From contig WRMF01000010.1 in assembly GCA_009777245.1 (NCBI GenBank), positions 1 through 64,000 of the forward strand: a stretch of 64,000 nucleotides of DNA, given 5' to 3'. How positions within the stretch are numbered: position 1 is the stretch's first letter; every line of letters begins with the position of its first letter. Below, in pieces: positions 48,046-56,945 of this stretch. The notes beneath the pieces were generated by a model that made no database searches, was not told the origin of the DNA, and saw only the letters and a list, made by a program, of their open reading frames with translations. This DNA is from Betaproteobacteria bacterium. GTDB taxonomy: Bacteria; Pseudomonadota; Gammaproteobacteria; Burkholderiales; Rhodocyclaceae. Position numbers and translations under genes: made by a program.

Positions 48046-49095
48046 TCAAGCCGACAGGGTCGCGCTGTCAATCACGAAGCGGTACTTGACATCGCTTTTT
48101 AGCATCCGCTCGTATGCGGTGTTGATTTGGTCGGCGCGGATAAGTTCAATATCGGCGACGATGCCGCGCTCGGCGCAGAAATCAAGCATTTCCTGTGTTT
48201 CGGGAATGCCGCCGATCAGTGAACCGGCAATAGCCCGACGCTTGAAAATGAGGTTGAAAACTCCGGGCGAAGGGTGCGGCGTGGGCGGCGCGCCCACCAA
48301 TGTCAGCGTGCCGTCACGTTTCAACAAAACCAGGAAAGCGTCAAGATCGTGCGGCGCGGCAACGGTATCAAGGATGAGGTCGAAGCTCTTGGCATGCGCC
48401 GCCATCTCTGCTGCGTTGCGTGATACGACCACTTCAGCCGCGCCCAGCGCCCTTGCCGCTTCGCGCTTGGAATCGGACGTGGTGAACGCGACGACATGCG
48501 CCCCCATCGCATGAGCCAGTTTGATGCCCATATGACCCAGACCGCCGATGCCGACCACGCCGACCTTCTTCCCCGGCCCGGTTTTCCAGTGCCGCAACGG
48601 CGAGTAGGTGGTAATGCCCGCGCACAGTAACGGAGCCACGGCGGCAAGCTGTTCCGCCGGGTGGCGGATACGCAGCACATACCGCTCATCCACTACGATT
48701 TTTTGCGAGTAGCCGCCAAGTGTCCAACCCGGTTCGTCCGGCGTCGGGCCGTTGTAGGTTCCAACCAGGCCGTCGCAGTAGTTTTCCAGCCCGTCCTCGC
48801 ATTCCGAACAGCGTTTGCAGCTATCTACGATGCAGCCGATTCCGACCAGATCGCCCGCCTTGAAATCCGACACCTCCGCGCCAACGGCTGAAACGCGCCC
48901 GACAATCTCATGGCCGGGAACGCACGGAAAACGAGTACCCGCCCATTCAGCGCGAACTTGATGCAGATCGGAGTGGCAGATGCCGCAGTACGCAATATCA
49001 ATCTGTACATCGCGCGCGCCCGGCGCGCGGCGGGTGATGCGTAACGGCTCCAGGGGCTTGTCGCCCGCATGGGCGCCATAAGCATTTACGAGCAT
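48046..49095 (-). CDS. Zinc-dependent NAD(P) alcohol dehydrogenase (YahK/CAD type)
   Basis: 349 residues, the same length as E. coli YahK. Catalytic zinc ligands are in 'YCGICHSDLHQV' and 'GHEIVGRV'; structural zinc cysteines in 'CKRCSECEDGLENYC'; the coenzyme loop is 'GVVGIGGLGHMGIKLAHAMG'. Such enzymes reduce a broad range of aldehydes, usually with NADPH. The ATG at 49095 has AAAGGAGAG upstream; the longer track ORF lacks this. Confidence 0.92.
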   Translation of the reverse strand: MLVNAYGAHAGDKPLEPLRITRRAPGARDVQIDIAYCGICHSDLHQVRAEWAGTRFPCVPGHEIVGRVSAVGAEVSDFKAGDLVGIGCIVDSCKRCSECEDGLENYCDGLVGTYNGPTPDEPGWTLGGYSQKIVVDERYVLRIRHPAEQLAAVAPLLCAGITTYSPLRHWKTGPGKKVGVVGIGGLGHMGIKLAHAMGAHVVAFTTSDSKREAARALGAAEVVVSRNAAEMAAHAKSFDLILDTVAAPHDLDAFLVLLKRDGTLTLVGAPPTPHPSPGVFNLIFKRRAIAGSLIGGIPETQEMLDFCAERGIVADIELIRADQINTAYERMLKSDVKYRFVIDSATLSA

Positions 49096-49203
49096 CGGAG
49101 TCTCTCCTTTCAACGGCAAGGCAAACCATATGGAAATCAGCAAATATCCTATGCGTTTAAGTCTACCACGTTTTTCGCGGAAGCATAGCCTATGATGAAG
49201 CTA

Positions 49204-49366
49204 TATAGCGCTCTCCGTTAATCAGGCGACGGCCAAGCGATGTGCGAGAGAGGCAAAGTGCCCGTATCCCCTATCCCCCGACCCTTCTCCCATAAATGGG
49301 AGAGGGGAGGCATCCCCGCCCTTGACGGGCGGGGGTTTGGCGGCTTTATTTGCAGGAGATGCTATA
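49204..49366. repeat. MITE between the alcohol dehydrogenase and PGM-like genes
   Basis: Left end TATAGCGCTCTCCGTTAATC, right end GGCTTTATTTGCAGGAGATG..CTATA; 163 bp. The interior has the CTCCCATAAATGGGAG and GCCCTTGACGGGCGGGGG hairpins typical of the family. It ends 7 bp from the PGM-like stop and may act as its terminator. Confidence 0.6.
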
Positions 49367-49373
49367 AACGACG

Positions 49374-50186
49374 CTATAAACCACTCGGGTTCAGTGTCCG
49401 CCGAGAGATTGGCTTCATATTTGCGTCCAGGGTGTAGACAACAGGAATGGTGTTGGGAATGTCCATCTTTTTCAGCGTAGCCTCTTCCAGCGAGTCATCA
49501 ATGCTCTTGGAAAGAGAGCGAAGCGCGTTGCTATGCCCGACGACCATGATGGTCTTGCCGGATTTGAGTTCCGGAATCAACACATTCTGCCAGTATGCCC
49601 TGATGCGCTCAAGCGTGTCTTTCATGCTTTCGGCTTGGGGAACATTGGGAATGCCGCTGTATCGGGGATCGCTTGCCGGGTTCTTCGGATCATCGTTTGC
49701 CATCAGGGGCGGGCGCATATCAAAGCTGGCTTCCCAGTTTTTCATATGTTCTTCGCCCCATTGGGCTACTTGCTCATCGCGGGTTTTGCCCTCGAACGCG
49801 CCCTGGTTGGTTTCATTCAGTCGCCAGTTGGTATGTACAGGAACCCACATCATGTCCATGCCCTCAAGAGCCAGCCAGGATGTTTTGATAGCTCTGGCAA
49901 GGTACGAGGTGTGGATTGCGTCAATTGAAATTCCTTCCTTTTTCAGCAATTCGCCTACTGCAAGGCCAGCGGCGACTCCTTTGTCAGTCAAATGCGTATC
50001 TCCCCAGCCGGAAGTGCGCCTTTGCGTGTTCATTACGCTCTCGCCATGACGCAGCAGTATCACCTGGTAGGTTCTGTCGCCATGAGCCGCCTTTGTCGCA
50101 GGCTGTTGTCTGTCAGACGCAGACTCGGCAAATGCCTGCGTATATGGCAACAACATCAAAGCCAACATCAATATCAAATTTTTCAT
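49374..50186 (-). CDS. Exported phosphoglycerate-mutase-like histidine phosphatase
   Basis: 270 residues. The first ~20 (MKNLILMLALMLLPYTQAFA) are a signal peptide, and AAGGAGA sets the start. The rest aligns along the whole length of 2,3-bisphosphoglycerate-dependent PGM (GpmA): 'LLRHGESVMNT' with the phospho-His, 'SGWGDTHLTDKG', and 'VVGHSNALRSL' with the second His. But the GpmA segment 'NERHYGALQG' is 'NETNQGAFEG', losing Arg/His/Tyr, and the Arg-Arg pair before 'PP' in GpmA is Glu-Ala. Glycolytic mutase activity in the cytosol is therefore unlikely; a periplasmic phosphatase is a reasonable guess. Databases may well label it gpmA. Confidence 0.85.
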   Translation of the reverse strand: MKNLILMLALMLLPYTQAFAESASDRQQPATKAAHGDRTYQVILLRHGESVMNTQRRTSGWGDTHLTDKGVAAGLAVGELLKKEGISIDAIHTSYLARAIKTSWLALEGMDMMWVPVHTNWRLNETNQGAFEGKTRDEQVAQWGEEHMKNWEASFDMRPPLMANDDPKNPASDPRYSGIPNVPQAESMKDTLERIRAYWQNVLIPELKSGKTIMVVGHSNALRSLSKSIDDSLEEATLKKMDIPNTIPVVYTLDANMKPISRRTLNPSGL

Positions 50187-50476
50187 GCTCTTTTCTCCTT
50201 GTTCCAAAAGTTGGTTAAGTGAGGCGAGAAGGGATTTGAGGCCGCAAGCTCTGGATTTACCCAAATCTCAGCGGCTATTTAAGCAAGTTTTGTTTGACAA
50301 TTTGGTGACATTCGACGCGAGAAACGGGACGTAATCGCAAAATTGGACGTTTTGCGGTTTTTTACAATAGTGGCGGAATAATGCTCATGCAGGCAGTAGC
50401 GGACTTACGAGCCTCGATGTCTCATTTTTGTCCTGTCTTCCCTTATACTTCCGCCTTTCGTTTTTCTGGCGGTCTT

Positions 50477-52948
50477 ATGGGTGAAGTAGCCGAGCTTACC
50501 GTTTCCGATTGCTATCACTGCGGACTTTCGATTCCCGACGGGGTGGATTTTCCCGTCGTGATCGGAGGGAAGGAGCAGGCGATGTGCTGCGCCGGATGTC
50601 AGGCGGTGGCGGAGGCGATTGTCGCCAACGGGCTTACCGACTACTACACAAGCCGCAGCGCCATGCCGGAATCGCCGCGCGAGGCCATTCCGGCGGCTCT
50701 TGCCGATCTTGCCTTGTTTGACCATGCGGATTTTCAGAAAAACTTTGTTCGCGCGGCGGGGGAACATGAAAATGAAGCCTCGCTGATGCTGGAAGGCATT
50801 ACCTGCGCGGCGTGCGTCTGGCTGAACGAGCGCCATATCGGACAACTTCCAGGCATTACGGCAGTCGCGGTCAATTACGCGACCCGCCGCACCCGCGTGC
50901 GTTGGGATACGCGGAAAATCAAGCTCTCCGACATTCTCGCCGCGATTGCCGCAATCGGCTATCGCGCCCATCCTTACGACGCATCCCGCTACGAGGAACT
51001 GGCCGAAAAAGAACGGCGCGATGCGTTGTGGCGAGTATGGGTGGCCGGTTTCGGGATGATGCAGGTAATGATGTACGCAATTCCCGCCTACCTGGCAGGC
51101 GGCGACGGCGTTGAGCAATGGATCGAAAACGTGAACCGCTGGGCGAGCTTCGCGTTGACCCTACCGGTCGTGTTTTATTCCGCCGCGCCTTTCTTTCGGA
51201 ACGCATGGCGGGATATGAAGTTTCGGCGAATCAGCATGGATGTGCCAGTCGCGCTGGGGGTGGGTTTATCTTTTGCCGCTTCTGTCTGGGCGATGTATAC
51301 GAAAAGCGGGGATGTATATTTCGATTCGGTTACGATGTTCGTGTTTTTCCTGCTGTGCGGACGCTATCTGGAAATGACGGCGCGCCAGAAGGCGGTTAGC
51401 GTGACCGAGGCGCTGGCAAAGCTCTTGCCCGCGTTTTGCCAGAAATTGATGGATTTTCCCGCCAGCCGCGAGACCGAGCATACCATTGTGAGCGATTTGC
51501 GCCTGAATGACGCTGTGCTTGTGCGTCCGGGCGAATCCATCCCTTGCGACGGCTGGGTTCTGGAAGGAGAGAGCAACGCCAATGAATCGCTGCTTACCGG
51601 AGAGAGCCGCCCGGTTCGGAAAAAAGCCGGGGATCGCGTGACGGGCGGGGCGGTGAATATTGATAATCCGTTGGTTGTAAAAGTGGGCGCGGTAGGCGAG
51701 CAAACCCGGATTTCCGCCATAATTCACCTGATGGAGCGCGCCGCTGCGGAAAAGCCGCGCATTGTGGCGCTGGCCGATCAGACGGCGCAGTGGTTTACGG
51801 GCATTCTGCTCCTGATTGCGATAGGGGTCGCTACAGGCTGGTATTTCGTTGATCCGGATCGCGCTTTGTGGGTTGTTGTTTCCGTGCTGGTGGTCACTTG
51901 TCCCTGCGCGTTGGCGCTGGCGACGCCGGTTGCTCTGACCGTCGCTTCCGGCGCGTCGGCCAGGGACGGACTTTTGGTCACGCGCGGACACGCGCTGGAA
52001 ACCCTGGCTCGCGCCACCCATTTTGTATTCGACAAGACCGGAACCTTGACCGCCGGACAAATGCGTCTTCTGGAGACCGTGCCGATAAGAAGCGGTTGGA
52101 GCATTGAGAAAGCCATCCGGTTTGCCGTCGCGCTTGAACATGCGTCCTCGCATCCGTTGGCGGAGGCGTTCCGGCTGGCTGCCGGAAAGGAAGCGGGAGA
52201 TTCGTTCGCGGACAAGGCAAGGGCTTTACGAGGCGGTCTGGAAGGTGAAATCCAGGGGCGAACCTATCGCATCGGGCGCGCTGATTCCGCGTTGGAGCTT
52301 TCCGGCAAGGAGGCGGATTGGCCGGAAGGTTGGCTGGAATCCGGCGACACCCTGCTGATGCTGGCGGATGATGAAGGAATCATTGCCTGCTTTAGAGTGG
52401 GCGACGAGCTTCGTTCCGGCGCGGCGGAGCTTGTCGGCATGTTGCACACCGCCGGTTGCCGGATGATTCTCATGTCGGGCGACGCGGAGTCGGTCGTTGA
52501 GCGCATAGCCGCCACTCTGGGTCTTGATGAGGCAGAGAGCGGCATGACGCCGGAGGAGAAGCAAAAGGCGGTGCGCCGTCTTCAGGAGGGAGGCGCGGTG
52601 GTTGCGATGGTAGGCGACGGGGTAAATGACGCGCCGGTGCTTGCGCAGGCGGAGGTCTCGGTTGCAATGGGTTCCGGCGCGGAACTGGCGCGAACCCAGG
52701 CCGATTTGATTCTGCTGTCGGACAATCTCGCCAATCTTGCGCGAGGCATACATCGCAGTCGGCTTACCCGTTCCATAATCCGGCAAAACCTGATGTGGGC
52801 ATTGCTCTATAATGTTTGCGCCTTGCCGATGGCAATCTCCGGACTGGTTGAGCCTTGGGAGGCGGCTATCGGCATGTCCGCCAGTTCGCTCATAGTGGTG
52901 CTCAATGCCTTGCGTATCCAGAAAACCGGCAGGCATGGCGGAGCCTGA
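50477..52948 (+). CDS. ccoI: Copper-transporting P-type ATPase for cbb3 oxidase assembly (CcoI/FixI)
   Basis: 823 residues from the ATG at 50477; the track begins 32 codons earlier with sequence unlike the family. The N-terminal Cys cluster ('CYHCGL', 'MCCAGCQ') is typical of CcoI. The heavy-metal-associated domain has 'GITCAACVW' near 108. Eight membrane helices include the metal site 'TCPCALALATP' near 474. The phosphorylation site is 'FDKTGTLT' near 518 and the hinge 'GDGVNDAP' near 712. It exports or delivers copper for the cbb3-type cytochrome c oxidase made under low oxygen. ccoS follows; ccoNOQP and ccoG are not in the window. Confidence 0.93.
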   Translation: MGEVAELTVSDCYHCGLSIPDGVDFPVVIGGKEQAMCCAGCQAVAEAIVANGLTDYYTSRSAMPESPREAIPAALADLALFDHADFQKNFVRAAGEHENEASLMLEGITCAACVWLNERHIGQLPGITAVAVNYATRRTRVRWDTRKIKLSDILAAIAAIGYRAHPYDASRYEELAEKERRDALWRVWVAGFGMMQVMMYAIPAYLAGGDGVEQWIENVNRWASFALTLPVVFYSAAPFFRNAWRDMKFRRISMDVPVALGVGLSFAASVWAMYTKSGDVYFDSVTMFVFFLLCGRYLEMTARQKAVSVTEALAKLLPAFCQKLMDFPASRETEHTIVSDLRLNDAVLVRPGESIPCDGWVLEGESNANESLLTGESRPVRKKAGDRVTGGAVNIDNPLVVKVGAVGEQTRISAIIHLMERAAAEKPRIVALADQTAQWFTGILLLIAIGVATGWYFVDPDRALWVVVSVLVVTCPCALALATPVALTVASGASARDGLLVTRGHALETLARATHFVFDKTGTLTAGQMRLLETVPIRSGWSIEKAIRFAVALEHASSHPLAEAFRLAAGKEAGDSFADKARALRGGLEGEIQGRTYRIGRADSALELSGKEADWPEGWLESGDTLLMLADDEGIIACFRVGDELRSGAAELVGMLHTAGCRMILMSGDAESVVERIAATLGLDEAESGMTPEEKQKAVRRLQEGGAVVAMVGDGVNDAPVLAQAEVSVAMGSGAELARTQADLILLSDNLANLARGIHRSRLTRSIIRQNLMWALLYNVCALPMAISGLVEPWEAAIGMSASSLIVVLNALRIQKTGRHGGA

Positions 52949-52998
52949 CCCTGCGTTCCGGCGGGAAGCGGTTATTTACAAACATTTGAAAGCGCGTC

Positions 52999-53178
52999 AT
53001 GGAAACTCTCTACCTGCTCATCCCCTTTTCGGTTCTGCTTGTTTTTGTCATTGCGTATATTTTCTGGCGCTCTCTTGTCGGCGGGCAGTTCGACGATCTC
53101 GAAGGGCCGGGATTTCGCATTCTGATGGATGATGATAATCCCGGGAAACAACAGGAAGAAAACGGGAAGGCGGAGTGA
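52999..53178 (+). CDS. ccoS: Cytochrome oxidase maturation protein, cbb3-type (CcoS/FixS)
   Basis: 59 residues, too short for the ORF track. One N-terminal transmembrane helix ('METLYLLIPFSVLLVFVIAY') is followed by the CcoS signature 'GGQFDDLEGPGFRIL' and an acidic/polar tail. CcoS is needed for cofactor insertion into cbb3 oxidase. It starts 50 bp after ccoI; its stop precedes the next gene by 1 bp. Confidence 0.9.
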   Translation: METLYLLIPFSVLLVFVIAYIFWRSLVGGQFDDLEGPGFRILMDDDNPGKQQEENGKAE

Positions 53179-53179
53179 A

Positions 53180-54319
53180 ATGACGAAAATTCTGTATCGG
53201 GCTACCTCTTCCAAGGGCGTGTCGGAAGCGGATTATGTAGAGGCCGAAACAGAAAAGGAGGCGGTGGCAAAGCTGAAGGCGGAAGGGTATGCCGATATTA
53301 TGCTGTATGAATCTGCGTTGACAGCGAGGCTACTTGCCCAGGAGCGTGAAATTCACGATTCTGTCGATGCAGCCGCCAGGAAATTTGCGGCTGCCAGCGA
53401 AATCGCAATACTCGAAAATCCATGCTGGAAAACTCTTATCAAGATGTCCTGTGGCGCTATAAGAGCGTGTTTGCTGATTATCGCCGTATGTGTCGCGGGC
53501 GCCGTGTGGCTTAAAGACTGGTGGCCGCTTGTTGTCGCAATTATGCCGTTGGCGCAATGCGGGTGGCTCTTCTTTAGGCTCCGCGAAGTGATGTGGTTTA
53601 CGCGCTTTAACAAGGCATTCGCGGTAGGTGATTGGGATGCCGTGCAGCGTATCGGCAAATGTTTGCCTAAAACCAGAACGCTGCAAAGAGTGCCGGGCTT
53701 CTCGCTTTATGTCGCATTAAGCCTTGCCCAGGCCGAAATTGCGGAAGCCGGATCAGCCGCCTTGGAACGGTTGCCGGATGTTTTGCAGCGGTTGGAAGAG
53801 TGGCGCGACAAGAGTCCGGCTCCCGGCTCTTACGAAGTGCTGCTGGCGGCGGTTTACTGTGCAGTCGGTGACTATCCTACTTACATTAAACTCATCCGTC
53901 AGGTGGGCGAGGCGCAACGAAGCAACCCTGTATTTCTTGTCGAATGGGCGTTTGCCGAGGCGCGCTTGGGCGATACCGCGATTGCCGCGTGTTTGCTTGC
54001 GGAGATTGATCAGGAAACGCTGTGTTGGGATGCACAGATGCTTTACCCATATATTGCGGGCATGATTGCGCTGCGCGAGAACCGCAACGAGGAGGCGCTT
54101 GTCCACCTGCAAGCCGCTGTCAGTGGTTATCTTTTGCGCGGTAAAAACCCGTACAACTGGCCGATGTTTGCCTGTTGCGCCGGTGCTTGCGCCGTAGCGT
54201 TGGCTCGCGCCGGACAGAACGAGGCGGCGAAAGATCTCGTCCGGCAAGTCTGGCCGATGTTGAGCGTACACGGCGCTCAGCCTTTGCTGACGATGATTGA
54301 ACGCGAAGTGATGAATTGA
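53180..54319 (+). CDS. Hypothetical membrane protein with TPR-like C-terminal domain
   Basis: 379 residues. The first ~42 ('ILYRATSSKGVSEADYVEAE..') look like the small N-terminal domain of GspF/PilC platform proteins ('YRA..G....G..EA.....A...L...G'), though this is only a resemblance. Two adjacent helices (about 108-150) form a membrane hairpin, then ~220 residues of helical repeats resembling TPRs ('FLVEWAFAEARLGDTAIAAC', 'LRENRNEEALVHLQAAV'). The start is fixed by GGCGGAG overlapping the ccoS end, so the three genes form an operon. A role in oxidase assembly is possible only by context. Confidence 0.7.
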   Translation: MTKILYRATSSKGVSEADYVEAETEKEAVAKLKAEGYADIMLYESALTARLLAQEREIHDSVDAAARKFAAASEIAILENPCWKTLIKMSCGAIRACLLIIAVCVAGAVWLKDWWPLVVAIMPLAQCGWLFFRLREVMWFTRFNKAFAVGDWDAVQRIGKCLPKTRTLQRVPGFSLYVALSLAQAEIAEAGSAALERLPDVLQRLEEWRDKSPAPGSYEVLLAAVYCAVGDYPTYIKLIRQVGEAQRSNPVFLVEWAFAEARLGDTAIAACLLAEIDQETLCWDAQMLYPYIAGMIALRENRNEEALVHLQAAVSGYLLRGKNPYNWPMFACCAGACAVALARAGQNEAAKDLVRQVWPMLSVHGAQPLLTMIEREVMN

Positions 54320-54355
54320 ACTCGCGTAACTTAAGGTTAGGCTCTTCGATATGTT

Positions 54356-54480
54356 TGTGAGTTGCCACAACCTGAAGGTTGGGGCTTCCTCGCCACAGAT
54401 GAGGGGAGCCTCAATGCTCCACAAAACAACTGTCTCGCTCACCCCGCCATAAATGGAGAGGCTTCTTCGAGACACGTGGT
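54356..54480 (-). mobile_element. Double-hairpin IS200/IS605-like miniature element (diverged copy)
   Basis: On the minus strand: CACGTGTCTCGAAGAAGCCT, left palindrome around CCATTTATGG, 'GTGAGCGAGACAGTTGTTTTG' region shared with the 42938 copy, 'CGAGGAAGCC' and right hairpin CCCCAACCTTCAGGTTGTGG ending ACTCA. Sits just past the TPR-like gene. Confidence 0.6.
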
Positions 54481-54539
54481 CAAACGAGTAATTATGACTT
54501 TGGCGCTCATGCCCATTTTATATGCGTGTTTGAGCTAAT

Positions 54540-54640
54540 GGTACTTGCCGCAAATAACGCTACTATCAGAGGGGGCGTTTTGCTCCTCCTCCCGCTTGTG
54601 GCTGCGCCGCTTGCGGGAGAGAGGTCGGGGGATAGGGTTC
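54540..54640. repeat. Partial MITE
   Basis: One terminus (TACTTGCCGCAAATAACGCT..ACTATCAGAG) followed by GGGGGCGTTTTGCTCC and CTTGCGGGAGAGAGG interior motifs. It ends against the glycine-zipper gene stop, with no second terminus. Confidence 0.5.
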
Positions 54641-54649
54641 TGAATCTCC

Positions 54650-55708
54650 CTAGCGCATTAGCTGGTCGGCGATCAATCCGCCTGCTACTGCGCCACCGAT
54701 CGTTGCGGCAGTCTTGCCGCTACCGCTTCCGAACTGGTGTCCGATCAAGCCTCCCAGAGCCGTTCCGATGACCAGCGCGGCAATGCGGTCGGCCTCCGTG
54801 CGTTCATCGTACTCTTCCGGCTCCACTTCTTCCGGTGTCGGGTGGGGAGCAGCGGGAGCGTAGTAGGGCGCGTAAGGCACATAAACCGGATAGCTTACCG
54901 GGTAGTAAGCCGCCGAATAATAGGCAAACGGGTAGAAGAGCGGAATTCCAAAGTAGAAATAGAAGGAAGACCTGTAGCGATGATGATGGTGCGGCGGGTA
55001 GTACGGCGCATAGCGATACGGCGCGTAGCGGTATGTCGTATGGTAGTACGACTGGCGGTACGGCGCGTGGTAAACAGGCGTATGGCGCACAACCGGAGCA
55101 GGACGAGCGGTGGGCGCAGGACGGGCAGTAGGCGCAGGACGGGCAGTAGGTGCAGGACGGGCAGTGGGTGCAGGACGGGGCGCAGGACGGGCAGTGGGCG
55201 CGGGACGGGCAGTGGACGTGGAACGAGCGTTAGACCCGGCACGAGTATTGGACGCGCGAGCTATAGGCGCAAGATTAGCGGCAGGGAGAGCAGCGGGCGT
55301 AGAGCGAGCGGCAGGCGTAGCAGCAGCGGGACGGGTGACAGAAGCCGACGCGGCAGGTGTAGAGCGAACGGTAGGAGTAGCAGCAGCGGCAGGACGGGTA
55401 GCAGGAGCTGACGCGGCAGGGCGGGCGCTAGGCGCAGCAGAACGAGTAGCGGAAGCCGAAGCGGCAGGTGTAGAGCGAACGGCAGGAGCAGCAGCAGCGG
55501 CAGAACGAGCAGACGACGCAGCAGGACGGGCAGCAGGCCGACTGGCGGGAGCCGATGCGGCTGATGTAGAGCGAGCGGCAGCCGACGAATTTTGCTGCTG
55601 GAAATAGCGAGGCGCGGACGACTGGGACTGATTACGGGGCGACGCGGCCATTACGCTTGTGCTGGCGAAGGCGGCAGCAAAGAGGGCGAGCAGAAATGGG
55701 TAGCGCAT
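54650..55708 (-). CDS. Exported low-complexity protein with C-terminal glycine zipper
   Basis: 352 residues. The signal peptide is 'MRYPFLLALFAAAFASTSVMA', with GGAGACTGTC before the ATG at 55708. Residues about 40-175 are Ala/Ser/Pro/Arg-rich with recurring 'RSTPAASAS' blocks. About 165-205 is a tandem 'TARPAP' array, then a Tyr/His/Pro-rich hydrophobic segment (about 210-285). The last ~45 residues are a glycine-zipper pair ('LVIGTALGGLIGHQFG', 'IGGAVAGGLIADQ') typical of outer-membrane-associated Rick_17kDa-like lipoproteins, but there is no lipobox. Function is unknown; the composition suggests a surface or envelope structural role. Confidence 0.75.
   Translation of the reverse strand: MRYPFLLALFAAAFASTSVMAASPRNQSQSSAPRYFQQQNSSAAARSTSAASAPASRPAARPAASSARSAAAAAPAVRSTPAASASATRSAAPSARPAASAPATRPAAAATPTVRSTPAASASVTRPAAATPAARSTPAALPAANLAPIARASNTRAGSNARSTSTARPAPTARPAPRPAPTARPAPTARPAPTARPAPTARPAPVVRHTPVYHAPYRQSYYHTTYRYAPYRYAPYYPPHHHHRYRSSFYFYFGIPLFYPFAYYSAAYYPVSYPVYVPYAPYYAPAAPHPTPEEVEPEEYDERTEADRIAALVIGTALGGLIGHQFGSGSGKTAATIGGAVAGGLIADQLMR
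55096..55215. repeat. 18-bp minisatellite encoding TARPAP repeats
   Basis: About six tandem copies of GCGCAGGACGGGCAGTAG and close variants, one shortened to 12 bp. The unit is a multiple of three, so copy-number change would alter protein length without a frameshift. Confidence 0.8.
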
Positions 55709-55868
55709 GACAGTCTCCATGAAAAAAGCGTGTTCAAAAAACTCTTATATCTACTTTATACGCCTTTTTGAGCAAAATACTTGTGAGAGTTGGTAAAAGA
55801 TTTGTAAAAATTTGCTTCAGGGGCGTTTTCGGTTTAAGTTGATGTTCGTCCCCACTGCAGGATTCGCC

Positions 55869-56282
55869 ATGACAGACCAGTACGCCCTTGAGACCTTTCC
55901 CAATCCGAAGCCGGAGCGGGATTTTCACATTCACATGCAGATTCCGGAGTTTACCTGCCTCTGCCCCAAAACCGGACAGCCGGACTTTGCCGCCCTGATG
56001 CTGGATTACATTCCGGATCGCCTTTGCGTGGAGCTGAAGAGCCTGAAGCTCTACATCTGGTCATATCGCAATCAGGGCGCGTTCCATGAGGCTGTGACCA
56101 ACCGGATTCTGGACGATTTGGTTTCGGCGGTCTCGCCCCGCTTCATGCGCCTGACCGCAAAGTTCTATGTGCGCGGCGGCATATTCACCAATGTGGAAGC
56201 CGAATATCGGCAGGAAAACTGGCAACCTCCGCCACGAGTAGATTTGGCAACCTTTGCGAGTGACAGCAACACGCGGGATTGA
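55869..56282 (+). CDS. queF: NADPH-dependent 7-cyano-7-deazaguanine reductase (QueF, short type)
   Basis: 137 residues, the unimodular type. It reduces preQ0 to preQ1 in queuosine biosynthesis. The thioimide-forming Cys is in '[12 protein letters not shown]', the family motif '[17 protein letters not shown]' and the active-site '[12 protein letters not shown]' are present. The ATG at 55869 matches the family start. No preQ1 riboswitch was recognised upstream. A guanine deaminase-like gene starts 3 bp after its stop, so the two are co-transcribed. Confidence 0.94.
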   Translation: MTDQYALETFPNPKPERDFHIHMQIPEFTCLCPKTGQPDFAALMLDYIPDRLCVELKSLKLYIWSYRNQGAFHEAVTNRILDDLVSAVSPRFMRLTAKFYVRGGIFTNVEAEYRQENWQPPPRVDLATFASDSNTRD

Positions 56283-56285
56283 AGC

Positions 56286-56780
56286 ATGGCGGAAATAACG
56301 GATACTGACCGGCGCCTCTTGCGGCGAGCGATTGAGCTGGCGGCAGAAAACAGCAGGGAAGACCTGGAAAATCCTGAAGGCGGGCCGTTTGGCGCAGTCA
56401 TTGCGCGGGATGGGGAGATACTTGCCGAAGGCAGGAATCGGGCGCTGGCAACTCATGATCCTGTCGCGCACGCTGAAATTGAGGCGATTCGCGCGGCTTG
56501 CCAAAAGATACGCAATTTTCATCTGACTAATGCCACCCTTTACGCTTCTTCCGAGCCTTGCCCGATGTGCCTTGCCGCTGCCTATTGGGCGCGGATTACC
56601 CGTATTGTCTACGCCAACTCCCGCGCCGAGGCCGATTTCATCGGCTTTTGCGACGCGGATATTTATCGGGAATTGTCGCTTCCCGAAAAAGAACGCCGCA
56701 TTGTCATGATCCATCTTCCCCTGCCGGATGCTTCCCTTCCGCTCGATCTATGGAAGCGGCTGGGGCGGGCAATGTACTGA
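56286..56780 (+). CDS. guaD: Guanine deaminase-like CMP/dCMP-type zinc deaminase
   Basis: 164 residues. Zinc and proton-shuttle residues are in 'VAHAEIEAI' and 'SSEPCPMCLAA'. The overall pattern, including 'GGPFGAVIARDG' and 'AAYWARITRIVYA', follows Bacillus-type guanine deaminase more than tRNA adenosine deaminase TadA. It would turn guanine into xanthine. It is coupled to queF (3-bp gap). Its stop codon TGA is also the first bases of a miniature element, which forms the transcript's 3' end. Confidence 0.82.
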   Translation: MAEITDTDRRLLRRAIELAAENSREDLENPEGGPFGAVIARDGEILAEGRNRALATHDPVAHAEIEAIRAACQKIRNFHLTNATLYASSEPCPMCLAAAYWARITRIVYANSRAEADFIGFCDADIYRELSLPEKERRIVMIHLPLPDASLPLDLWKRLGRAMY

Positions 56781-56899
56781 ACACGCATCAAGCGCAATCC
56801 TCGAAATGAATGGCGTGGTGAGCGAGTTTGTTTTATGGAGTCGAAGGCTCCCCTCTTATGTGTCGAGGAATCCCCGGCCTTCAGGCCGGGGTGACTCAA
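56778..56899 (+). mobile_element. Double-hairpin IS200/IS605-like miniature element
   Basis: Starts TGAACACGCATCAAGCGCAA and ends with the perfect hairpin CCCCGGCCTTCAGGCCGGGG (56872-56891) plus GTGACTCAA. The left palindrome is degraded (CCTCGAAATGAATGGCGTGG). It abuts the guaD stop; its right hairpin may serve as terminator. Confidence 0.65.
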
Positions 56900-56945
56900 C
56901 CGAAATCGCTTTAACTGCGTTTGCGCCTGCCGTTTTGCGCCGTTG

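Noticed and set aside
55110-55607. 165-aa Ala/Gly/Arg ORF antisense to the glycine-zipper gene
   Set aside because: It is the complement of the TARPAP and Ala/Ser repeats; the minus strand has the signal peptide and ribosome binding site.
55740-55868. preQ1 riboswitch upstream of queF
   Set aside because: No recognisable preQ1-I or -II aptamer pairing was seen in the short AT-rich leader.
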